This document shows, piece by piece, positions 8,101 through 15,352 of a DNA stretch of 23,747 nucleotides. The stretch's first letter is position 1, and each line of letters starts with the position of its first letter. Under the pieces are notes generated by a model. The model had not been told where the DNA came from. It ran no database searches and worked only from the letters and a program-made list of their open reading frames with translations. The stretch is from Proteobacteria bacterium UBA6921 (GTDB lineage: Bacteria; Pseudomonadota; Gammaproteobacteria; SG8-11), in the NCBI GenBank assembly GCA_002450895.1, contig DKAR01000111.1, forward strand, positions 616-24,362. The letters run 5' to 3'. The position numbers were made by a program, and so were the translations under genes.

Positions 8101-11100
8101 CAGCAATCACCACATCAACGTCGATTTTGATCAGCGGTGGAACCTATTCAATTAACGGGGGCGCGTATACCAGTTCGGCAGGAACGGTAGCTAATGGAAA
8201 CACCGTTACGGTACGCGTGACATCCTCAGCAAACTACTCCACAACCGTTGACGCGGTCCTGACGATTGGCGGTGTCTCCGATACGTTTAGCGCGACGACA
8301 GTGGATGACACCACACCCGACGCATTCTCCTTCACGGATCAAAACGGTGTCGCTTTGTCCACCGCGATCACATCCAATGCCATTGTGGTGAGTGGAATTA
8401 CCGGTCCCGCGCCGATTTCAATTACCGGCGGGAGCTATTCCGTCAATAGCGACTCATTCACCAGTTCGACAGGTACTCTAAACAATGGTGACTCCGTTAC
8501 GGTGAAGGTGACCTCTTCTGGGACGTCTTCCACGGCCGTCAATGCAGTGCTCAGTATCGGCGGTGTCAGCGATACATTCACCGTAACAACACTCGATGAC
8601 ACCACACCGGACGCGTTTACATTGACCGACCAAACCGGTGTGGCGCTTGCAACGCCGATCACATCAAACTCCATCACCGTAACCGGAACTACGGCCGCCG
8701 CGAGTATTTCTATCGTGGGCGGAACCTACGCGATCAATAGCGGCAGTTTCACTTCAGGCGCCGGCACCGTAGCGCCCGGCGACACCGTCGCCGTGAAAGT
8801 CACATCGTCGGGCAGCTATTCCACCAGCGTCAATACGACGCTGACGATCGGCGGAGTGAGCGATACATTCACTGTGAAGACGCTCGACGACACCACCCCG
8901 GATGCCTTCGCATTTACCGACCAAACCAATGCCGCGCGCAACGCCGACGTCACATCGAATCCAATCGTCGTTTCTGGAATCACCGGTCCAACGCCAATTT
9001 CCATTACGGGCGGAACGTATTCCGTGAACAGTGGCAGCTACACAGGAGGTTCCGGTTCAATCAACAACGGCGACACCGTCGTCGTTCGCGTGACTTCGTC
9101 GGGAGGTTACTCGACCGCGGTAGACTCAATCCTGACCATTGGCGGAGTCAGCGACACGTTCACTGTCACAACCCTGGCGGATACCGTCCCGGATCCATTT
9201 TCATTTACTGACCAGACCGGCGTCGCGTTGAACAGCGTTGCAACATCAAACTCAATTACCGTCTCTGACATCACCGGGCCGACGAGCATCTCGATTACGG
9301 GTGGATCATATTCGGTCAACAGCGGTGGATATGTTTCCAGCGACGGCACGGTCAACAATGGAGACTCTGTCACGCTACAGCTCACAGCATCGGGCAGCTA
9401 CTCCACCACGGTCTCGGCGACATTGACCATCGGAGGCGTCGCGAAGACGTTCAACGTCACAACGCTCGACGATACCACTCCCGACGCGTTCAGTTTCTCT
9501 GATCAAACCGGCGCGTCGCCCTCTGCCGTTGTTACGTCGAACTCAATTTCGGTAACCGGGATTACGGCTGCTACTCCTATTTCAATTGCGGGGGGAACCT
9601 ACGCCATCAATGGAGGCACGTACACCGCGAGTTCCGGAACGATATCGAGCGGCAATTCCGTCACAGTCCGTGTCGCGGCATCCTCCAGTTATTCGACAAC
9701 TGTCAACGCCACACTCGTGATCGGAAGCATCAGCGATACCTTCTCCGTCACAACGATGGACGATTTGGTTCCCGACGCCTTCTCCTTTACAGATCAGACG
9801 GGCGTTGCCTTGAATCAGCAAGTCACCTCAAACGCAATCAACGTAACTGGACTTACCGGTGCGACCGCCATATCCATCTCCGGCGGCACCTACGCAATCA
9901 ACGGCGGACCTTATACTTCGAGTGCCGGTAGCGTCGCCAATGGAGACACGGTAACGGCGCGCATCACGGCCTCGGCGAGCAACTCCACCACCATCAATGC
10001 CACGGTGACCATTGGCGGCGTCAGTGACACCTTCAGCGTCACGACGCTCGATGACATTACACCCGATGCATTTCTGTTAACGGACAGCTCTGGAGCGTCC
10101 CTTTCATCGGTAGTAACTTCGAACACGATCTCGGTATCCGGAATCTCCGCAGCCACGTCGATTTCCGTCACCGGCGGCACCTATTCCGTCAATGGCGGCG
10201 CGTACACGAGCGCTTCTGGATCGGTAAGCAACGGCGATACGGTGGCGGTGCGCGTGACATCCTCCGCCAGTTATTCCACTTCGGTCAACGCAACGCTCAC
10301 CATCGGCGGCGTCAGCGATACTTTCAGCGTAACGACCCTCGACGATGTGGTGCCGGATTCATTCGCCTTTACCGATCAGAACAATGCCGCCTTGAATGCG
10401 CAGGTGACGTCCAACGCAATTACAGTTTCCGGTATCAACGCTCCGACCGCTATTTCAATTGCCGGCGGCACTTACTCAATTAATGGCGCCCCCTATACAG
10501 GCAGCAGCGGATCCGTCAGCAACGGCGACTCTGTGACGGTGAGAACGACAACCTCATCCAGCTACTCAACGAGCGTGAGCATTACGCTGACCATCGGAGG
10601 CATCAGCGACAATTTCGACGTGCGCACCCAGGATGACACGACGCCGGATGCCTTTGCATTCGTCGATCAAAACAACATTGCGCGAAGTACGCTCGTCACT
10701 TCCACTGCAGTGACAATCAGTGGCATCAACGCCGATACCGCGATCTGGATCGCCGGAAGCGGAAGTTACTCCGTCAATGGCGGCGCCTACACCACAGACG
10801 TTGGCATGATCCAGAACGGCGACTTCGTGATGGTGCGCATTGTTTCCTCCGATAGCTTCGCGACAACGGTCAATGCCACCGTAACAATCGGTGGGTTAAG
10901 CGATGTCTTCAGCGTCACAACGGTCGATAGCGTCGCACCGGTCCTGGATGCCGGGGGTGTCAATGGGATCATCCTGTCGCAGGGTAATTCTGTCATGGTG
11001 GATTTCAATGTGACGGAAACCGACACTCCGGATCCACATACGTATGCGGCAGTCTTCGCATCGACGGGAACTTCGCTTTCGACTGAGGCAAAGTTGTCCT

Positions 11101-12149
11101 GGGCGGATAATGTTCTGACGGTCACGGCGGTGGCGCCCGGCAACGATTCCATCACCATCACCGTCACTGACTCGGGCAACAAGACAGACCAGATCAGTTT
11201 GCCGATATGGATTTATGCCGCGTCGTCCAGCGATTCGAACGGCGACGGAATATCCGACGATGTGGCAGTTGCGCTGGGATTGGATCCCGCAGCGATAAAT
11301 GGCGATACCGATGCCGACGGAATCCCCGATGCGTTGGAGCTCGGCAATCCCTCCTCCCCAACCGATAGCGACGGCGATGGAGTCATTGATGCGCTTGAAG
11401 TCGGAAACCTGGCGACGTCGGCTGCGACACTCAGTTTTTCTATTTCCTCATCGCAAGCGAGCCAGTTGAACTTGAGCCAAGCGAGTGGACTGTCTGTGTC
11501 GCTTTCAACAAATACAATTTCGATGTCAGCACGCTTGCGGCCCGCATCCACGCTGCCGGTATTTTCGGAATCCGATTTCACAGCCGATAGCGCCTACGAC
11601 TATCCGTTCGGCATTTATGATTTTGACGTCGTTACGGGTGTCGGACAGGCTGTGCTGACCTTGCACATCAGCGCACCATCGATACCGCCGGACGCTGTGC
11701 TGCGCAAACTGGATCGCAACGGCCAGTGGCAAACCCTCTCGAACGCATCAATCGACTTCACAACACGGACAATTACATTTGTCGTCAACGATAATGACAC
11801 GCTGGATTCGGATTTGACGCCGGATACCTACCGGGGACCGGTCGGAATTGCCATCCCATCGACGAATTCTTCGGGCTCCACGGATAATTCAGCACCGGCG
11901 ACATCAACGAAGAAATCAAAAGGCGGCGGCGGTTTTGTTCCAACTGTTGTAACAGCAAACGGCTTCGTCGATCCATCGGTGCCGATGATGATCATGATGG
12001 CCCTGTTCGCGATATTCCGGCGATTCAAGGCACACCACCACTTCAGGTGCGACAAACCGGGCGTCAGTGACACAATTCAATTCGAAGCTGCAAAGGTAGA
12101 TACGTCGCGCGCGGTCGATCAGGGAACTCGTTCAAGACCCAGAAACTGA
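5187..12149 (+). CDS. Giant secreted propeller/Ig-like repeat protein
   Basis: A surface protein of about 2320 residues. I chose ATG 5187 over the upstream TTG because AAGGGAG lies five bases before it. The signal peptide ends near SLAIAGA. Residues ~46-653 hold 14 blade-like repeats of ~43 residues, 13 with an Asp box such as STDSGANW, consistent with two seven-bladed sortilin/VPS10-type propellers. Residues ~653-1911 are 13 copies of a ~97-residue repeat beginning TTPDAFSFTDQ and ending GGVSDTFSVTTLDD, probably beta-sandwich. Next come TSP3-like Asp repeats (DSNGDGISDD, DTDADGIPDA, DSDGDGVIDA; ~2015-2075) and a choice-of-anchor-U-like domain (~2135-2225). The tail has a GGGG stretch, a hydrophobic VPMMIMMALFAIF and basic RRFK. 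About 41 residues follow the basic cluster, and its 3' end overlaps the convergent PP2C gene by 31 bp. Adhesion is a guess; no catalytic domain is visible. Confidence 0.9.
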   Translation: MCSISSGSSIHSALHKRRQVGATGWVAGIFAILSWASLAIAGASQWSQSGGPEGGEIRALAIHPTTTTTMYAGTYGGGVWKTTNSGTTWSAANSGLTNHYVYALAIDPATPTTLYAATNGGGVFKSTDAGSTWNSVFTGYSNVAAIAIDPSTPSTIYIGTSGGGIYKSTDNGSNWNTANSGFMNLYISGVIVDPATPSTLYAGTLGGGVYKSTDSGANWNTANTGLSDPSLYALAIDPDTPSTLYAATWGSGVFKTTDGGDNWSLASTGLTNLLLYTIAVDPSTPSTLYTGTYGGGVFKSVDSGDNWSAVNSGLSNKSLRALAVDPTTSGTLYAGTAGGVYASTNSGTSWSEANGNLQVTNVTTIISDPVSPSIIYAGVLGGGVYRSADLGATWFVNNTGLTNTNVNVIAVDPANNTTIYAGTNGGIFKSTDGGSNWSSIKSSVVVWALAVDPTTTSTLYAGTSGGGILKSTDTGTTWNAINTGLSGLSDLSVRALAIDPSASTTVYAATNANGIYKSINGGSSWSAATTGLTTLSTRAIVINPSTTSTLYTGTATGGVFKSTDSGANWSAVNTNLSDLQILALAIDPQIPTTLYAGSWGSGTFRSTDGGTNWSALTTGLNNLFVQTLAYSAGTAPTLFAGTLYGSAYEYTFDTTPNGFSFTDQTGAALSTFVNSDSITVAGLETAVTITVSGGSYKINGGSYTTDSGYVKNGDTVTAGATTAASYSTASNVAITIGGGTDTFTVTTLDDTTPDAFTFTNQLDVPLSQEITSNTITVSGITAATTIAISGGTYSINSGTYTASSGTVNNGDTVSVRVTASGSYSTTVGATLNIGGMSDTFNVTTLDDTTPDVFTFTDQSDVALNAITASNTITVTGITGPSTISVTGGEYKINSDPFTSSSGSVNTGDIVIVRVTASSSYATTVNATLTIGGVSDTFSVTTLHNTTPDAFSFTDQTGVALNSTVTSGAISVSAITTSTSILISGGTYSINGGAYTSSAGTVANGNTVTVRVTSSANYSTTVDAVLTIGGVSDTFSATTVDDTTPDAFSFTDQNGVALSTAITSNAIVVSGITGPAPISITGGSYSVNSDSFTSSTGTLNNGDSVTVKVTSSGTSSTAVNAVLSIGGVSDTFTVTTLDDTTPDAFTLTDQTGVALATPITSNSITVTGTTAAASISIVGGTYAINSGSFTSGAGTVAPGDTVAVKVTSSGSYSTSVNTTLTIGGVSDTFTVKTLDDTTPDAFAFTDQTNAARNADVTSNPIVVSGITGPTPISITGGTYSVNSGSYTGGSGSINNGDTVVVRVTSSGGYSTAVDSILTIGGVSDTFTVTTLADTVPDPFSFTDQTGVALNSVATSNSITVSDITGPTSISITGGSYSVNSGGYVSSDGTVNNGDSVTLQLTASGSYSTTVSATLTIGGVAKTFNVTTLDDTTPDAFSFSDQTGASPSAVVTSNSISVTGITAATPISIAGGTYAINGGTYTASSGTISSGNSVTVRVAASSSYSTTVNATLVIGSISDTFSVTTMDDLVPDAFSFTDQTGVALNQQVTSNAINVTGLTGATAISISGGTYAINGGPYTSSAGSVANGDTVTARITASASNSTTINATVTIGGVSDTFSVTTLDDITPDAFLLTDSSGASLSSVVTSNTISVSGISAATSISVTGGTYSVNGGAYTSASGSVSNGDTVAVRVTSSASYSTSVNATLTIGGVSDTFSVTTLDDVVPDSFAFTDQNNAALNAQVTSNAITVSGINAPTAISIAGGTYSINGAPYTGSSGSVSNGDSVTVRTTTSSSYSTSVSITLTIGGISDNFDVRTQDDTTPDAFAFVDQNNIARSTLVTSTAVTISGINADTAIWIAGSGSYSVNGGAYTTDVGMIQNGDFVMVRIVSSDSFATTVNATVTIGGLSDVFSVTTVDSVAPVLDAGGVNGIILSQGNSVMVDFNVTETDTPDPHTYAAVFASTGTSLSTEAKLSWADNVLTVTAVAPGNDSITITVTDSGNKTDQISLPIWIYAASSSDSNGDGISDDVAVALGLDPAAINGDTDADGIPDALELGNPSSPTDSDGDGVIDALEVGNLATSAATLSFSISSSQASQLNLSQASGLSVSLSTNTISMSARLRPASTLPVFSESDFTADSAYDYPFGIYDFDVVTGVGQAVLTLHISAPSIPPDAVLRKLDRNGQWQTLSNASIDFTTRTITFVVNDNDTLDSDLTPDTYRGPVGIAIPSTNSSGSTDNSAPATSTKKSKGGGGFVPTVVTANGFVDPSVPMMIMMALFAIFRRFKAHHHFRCDKPGVSDTIQFEAAKVDTSRAVDQGTRSRPRN
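5322..7142 (+). repeat. 14 coding propeller-blade repeats (~130 bp each)
   Basis: In-frame tandem units translate to the pattern ALAIDPxTPSTLYAGTxGGG, then VFKSTDSGxNW and ~14 variable residues. Thirteen contain the Asp-box core [ST]xDxGxxW or a close variant; the fourteenth is shortened and lacks it. The first strand near WSQSGG could close the last blade. Confidence 0.85.
7143..10922 (+). repeat. 13 coding Ig-like repeats (~291 bp each)
   Basis: Thirteen in-frame units start with variants of TTPDAFSFTDQTGVAL and continue through ITVSGIT, GGTYSINGG and NNGDTVTVRVTSS to TLTIGGVSDTFSVTTLDD. Protein identity between units is high, while synonymous positions differ widely, so this is an old, selected repeat array and not a recent DNA amplification. 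Confidence 0.88.
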
Positions 12150-12898
12150 GACAGTTTTTGCGCCAGGCTGGGCTGGACGACGACCTGGCAGAGCACCACT
12201 GTAATATTGTCCCTTCCCCCACCCATTTTCGCCGCGGTCACCAGCGCGTCGGCGCGCCGGCCCACATCTCCCTTTGCTGACGCGAGAGCGAGTAAATCTT
12301 CGTCCGACACCATGTCGGATAGACCATCGGAACACATCAGAAAGATATCTCCATCCTTGACCCGCCCGCGGATAATGTCGACCTGAATTTGTTCCTCGAA
12401 GCCCACCGCGCGATGTATGGCATTGCGGAGTCGATGATTCTCGGCCTCTTCTTCCGTGAGCAGGCCGCGATCCAATTGCTCCTGAACGAACGAGTGATCT
12501 TTAGTAACGAGGCTGATCATTCCATCCCGAACCAGGTAAGTCCGGCTGTCACCCACATGACCGATGATGTACTCGTTGTTGCTGAACGTCAGGACTTCTG
12601 CGGTACACGCCATCCCCTGCGTTTCAGGAGCCGACCGGGCGTGATCAATGATTTTGCGATTCCCGATCTGGAAGCAGCGTTCGATCAATGCGGAAAGGTC
12701 GCTCGGGCTCTCGCCGGCGGCTTCAAATTCCTGTTCGCAGCTGCTGACGAAAAGCTGACTGGCCACTTCTCCGGCGGCCGCACCGCCAACACCGTCCGCA
12801 ACAACAAAAAGCGGGAGCCCGATGCGAACGAGGTATGCATCTTCATTGTTCTTACGAACGTTTCCGATATCGGTTCGGCCTTCCGCCGCAATCTGCAT
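12119..12898 (-). CDS. PP2C-family Ser/Thr protein phosphatase
   Basis: A 259-residue cytoplasmic PPM/PP2C phosphatase that removes phosphate from Ser/Thr using two metal ions. All key motifs are present: RTDIGNVRKNNEDAY (8-22), VADGVGG with D35/G36, GHVGDSR with D117, SDGLSD with D191 and GGRDNITVVL with D230. Length is typical of bacterial Stp/PppA enzymes. The ATG follows GAGG by five bases. The gene is divergent from the deacetylase/TPR/sheath-like operon, with 284 bp between, and its stop overlaps the tail of the giant protein. In type VI secretion systems PP2C enzymes (PppA) reverse kinase signalling through FHA proteins. Since a sheath-like gene lies nearby, a similar role is possible, but no kinase or FHA gene is visible here. 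Confidence 0.93.
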   Translation of the reverse strand: MQIAAEGRTDIGNVRKNNEDAYLVRIGLPLFVVADGVGGAAAGEVASQLFVSSCEQEFEAAGESPSDLSALIERCFQIGNRKIIDHARSAPETQGMACTAEVLTFSNNEYIIGHVGDSRTYLVRDGMISLVTKDHSFVQEQLDRGLLTEEEAENHRLRNAIHRAVGFEEQIQVDIIRGRVKDGDIFLMCSDGLSDMVSDEDLLALASAKGDVGRRADALVTAAKMGGGRDNITVVLCQVVVQPSLAQKLSQFLGLERVP

Positions 12899-13010
12899 GC
12901 TTGCCTCGTGACGATTTTTCCGGGCCCAGCATACTTAAACATGCCGCCAGGAACCAGCTGAATGCGCGCACCCGGGATCGTGAAAAGTGCAGGCGGATTT
13001 AACCTTCAGT

Positions 13011-13040
13011 CCGGCCGCTAATTCTGAAATAATAGGCCGG
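13011..13040. repeat. Inverted repeat CCGGCC-N18-GGCCGG in divergent region
   Basis: Perfect six-base arms are followed by TTTT on the plus strand. It lies midway between the divergent PP2C and deacetylase genes (12899-13182), so it might be an operator or a weak terminator. I see no clear promoter boxes elsewhere in that gap. Confidence 0.25.
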
Positions 13041-13182
13041 TTTTCCTGTAACTTGCCGCAAGCCTCGCCCCGGAATGTCTGGGCCAATCGCGGGCATCGC
13101 GACAAATGTAACCAGTTTGTCCCCTTGCTCCGTAACCAGCGAATGAAGGCATTCGTAGCGTATCCGAACCAAAGATTGCAAC

Positions 13183-14241
13183 GTGTTGAACCACAGGCAT
13201 ACAGACAAGAGCCGTAAGAAGCTGCTCCGTCGCCTGGCCGGAGTCGCGGCAGCGCTGGTTTTTCTTCAACTCGTCGGCTGCGCACTTAATCCCGCACCAC
13301 CTGAAGCGCCTGCTTCGCTGGCCCCTCCGCCACCACGTACCGAATTTCGAAGTGACGATTTTGTGGTCGTTGTTGCAGGAGAAAACGACACAGCCTACTC
13401 CCTTGCCAAGCGCTATCTGGGGGATGAGAGCTACTTCTGGGTCGTCGAAGACTTCAATAACACACTCACCTTTTCTCCTGGTCAGGAAGTCGTAATCCCG
13501 TTGAAACCCGCGAACCCCACGGGCGTGTTCTACAGTGGATACCAAACCGTACCCATACTCTGTTACCACCAATTTGGAAACAACCGATCAAAAATGGTCG
13601 TAGCCCCGGAGGATTTCGCACAGCAGCTGCAATATCTTTCAGAGCATGGCTACCGCATCGTGCGCATGAGCGACCTCGCTGACTTCCTGCAGGGACGCCG
13701 CGCCCTTCCACGTCGATCGGTCGTCATTACAATGGATGACGGATACAAATCGGTCTATCAGTACGCTTTCCCTCTGCTCAAGAAGTATCACTTCCCGGCT
13801 ACGCTCTTTGTTTACTCCGACTTCATTGCCGCACGCGATGGCTTGACGTGGAAAGAGATGAAGGAAATGGCCGATTCCGGACTCATGGACGTACAGCCCC
13901 ACTCGCAGACACACTCCAATATGGGGATCCCCCAACCCAGTGAAAGTGATTCCGCCTTTTCTGATCGGATCCAGCTCGAGCTTGCCGTTCCGCAAAAGGA
14001 CATTTCAATGAACCTGCATTCGCCGATTCACACGTTTGCCTACCCTTTTGGCGACACCAACAAAGGCGTGATCGAACGTCTCAAGCAGCGAGGCTACCAG
14101 ATGGCTGTTACGGTTCAGGCCGGGACGAACGCTGCATTTTCATTTCCGTACATGCTGCAACGCACCATGGTGTACGGCGACCAGGGCCTCGACGCGTTCA
14201 TCAAGGCCCTGGTCACCTTTGAGGAAACTCCCGCACAGTGA
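13183..14241 (+). CDS. LysM and NodB polysaccharide deacetylase lipoprotein
   Basis: A 352-residue envelope lipoprotein. A basic n-region (KSRKKLLRRL) precedes lipobox LVGC with Cys33. Residues ~56-105 look like a LysM glycan-binding domain (GENDTAYSLAKRYLGDESY to FSPGQEVVIPL). Residues ~115-345 are a NodB deacetylase domain that opens with VPILCYHQF, as in PgaB-type enzymes. Motif 1 is TMDDGY (D185, D186), motif 2 is HSQTH (H240, H244) and motif 3 is YPFGDTN, so the metal and catalytic residues are present. It should deacetylate an N-acetylated envelope glycan, peptidoglycan or exopolysaccharide. The GTG start is the only reasonable one after the in-frame stop at 13156, though its ribosome site is weak. 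Its end overlaps the TPR gene by four bases (GTGA). Confidence 0.9.
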   Translation: MLNHRHTDKSRKKLLRRLAGVAAALVFLQLVGCALNPAPPEAPASLAPPPPRTEFRSDDFVVVVAGENDTAYSLAKRYLGDESYFWVVEDFNNTLTFSPGQEVVIPLKPANPTGVFYSGYQTVPILCYHQFGNNRSKMVVAPEDFAQQLQYLSEHGYRIVRMSDLADFLQGRRALPRRSVVITMDDGYKSVYQYAFPLLKKYHFPATLFVYSDFIAARDGLTWKEMKEMADSGLMDVQPHSQTHSNMGIPQPSESDSAFSDRIQLELAVPQKDISMNLHSPIHTFAYPFGDTNKGVIERLKQRGYQMAVTVQAGTNAAFSFPYMLQRTMVYGDQGLDAFIKALVTFEETPAQ

Positions 14242-15191
14242 AAACGGCAATCCTGATCCGCGGGTTATTCACTACGGGGTTTATTTTGTTGTTTGGCTGC
14301 GCAACTAACGCGCCGCAGGACTCCGAACTCCCTCGCGCTCATTCTGTGGATGCTGGGCCGGTTTCCAAATCCATATCTGTCGCGAAACACGAACAGCTCG
14401 CTGCATCGCTTACGCGCCAGGGCCGGCTGGCGGAGGCGCGCATTCAGACAAGAATTCTGCGCACGATATATCCCGACAACCCTGCCTACGAACGCCAGGA
14501 ACGCCGCCTTCGCGACTTGATTCGCGCCAAAGCGGCTGAGTATCTCCGCAGCGGTTACAGCGCGCTTTCAAACGGAGATACACGCCTGGCGCGCGTAAAA
14601 TTTCTTTCAGTATTGGCGATTGACCCCGCCAACCCGGACGCGATGGAGCAACTGCGACAAATAGACTTTGACCGCATGTGGCGACTCCAGTCAGCAAAAC
14701 TCGACAAGCTACGACAGTCGACGGATCGCTCTTCGGCAAGTTCGATGGACCAGGAGCGATTTTATTTTGAACTGGCGACCATGCTTTTTCGTCAGGGCGA
14801 TTACATCGAAGCCATTCGTGAGATGCAGAAGTATCTGAATTCCTACCCCCGCGATCAGCAAGCGCAACAAATGATCGCCAGTTCGTATGAAGGTTTGGCT
14901 CGCGCCCAGCGGGACAACGGTGATCTGGAAGAGGCGGTAAAAAGCTTTGAGCAAGGCAGACGCTATCAGAAAGATGCGTTCGATCGACCGACACCTGAGG
15001 AGATCGCAGTCCGCAATTCGCTTGCCGAACAGTATTATGAAAAAGGGTTGGAAATGAATGACGTCAATCTTTCGGACGCCATTCAAGCCTACAAACGCGT
15101 ATTGGATCTCAATCCGAATCACACCGAAGCGAAAAATCGCCTTAAAGAAATTCAGGATGCGCGTCGCAATGCACCCCCGGTAAAGCGATAA
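14238..15191 (+). CDS. TPR-repeat lipoprotein
   Basis: A 317-residue lipoprotein with lipobox LFGC (Cys21), starting GTG within the stop of the deacetylase gene, so the two are translationally coupled. The mature part is almost all helical. TPR-like units are visible at about residues 48-85, 92-127, 171-205 (FYFELATMLFRQGDYIEAIR), 208-242 and 259-298 (EQYYEKGLEMNDVNLSDAIQ). Such proteins usually act as assembly scaffolds at the outer or inner membrane. A role as the pilotin or scaffold for its operon partners is inference; no enzyme motif is present. It is 161 bp from my chosen start of the sheath-like gene, or 32 bp from the longest possible one. Confidence 0.87.
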   Translation: MKTAILIRGLFTTGFILLFGCATNAPQDSELPRAHSVDAGPVSKSISVAKHEQLAASLTRQGRLAEARIQTRILRTIYPDNPAYERQERRLRDLIRAKAAEYLRSGYSALSNGDTRLARVKFLSVLAIDPANPDAMEQLRQIDFDRMWRLQSAKLDKLRQSTDRSSASSMDQERFYFELATMLFRQGDYIEAIREMQKYLNSYPRDQQAQQMIASSYEGLARAQRDNGDLEEAVKSFEQGRRYQKDAFDRPTPEEIAVRNSLAEQYYEKGLEMNDVNLSDAIQAYKRVLDLNPNHTEAKNRLKEIQDARRNAPPVKR

Positions 15192-15352
15192 GTGTAATTC
15201 CGAATTGATCCTGTTCTTGCGCCGTGGACTTGCTCGCCGCGGACACGATTTCCACAGATTTGCTGCTCCGGGCTGTGTACTTTTACCGATTCCGCGCACG
15301 CAGCATTCGCCGAAAATATAAAACCCGGATCTTGTTGCAGAGGCTGGGTCTC

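Noticed and set aside
5322..10922. Periodic repeats as a possible CRISPR or satellite array
   Set aside because: The periods (~130 and ~291 bp) are multiples of three within one open frame, DNA copies differ and there are no unique spacers; they are protein repeats.
5187..12149. Giant protein as an RTX or type I secreted adhesin
   Set aside because: There is an N-terminal Sec signal, no glycine-rich nonapeptide RTX repeats and no type I secretion genes nearby.
12389..12961. Plus-strand open frame of 190 codons
   Set aside because: It is antisense to the PP2C gene, whose catalytic motifs are complete.
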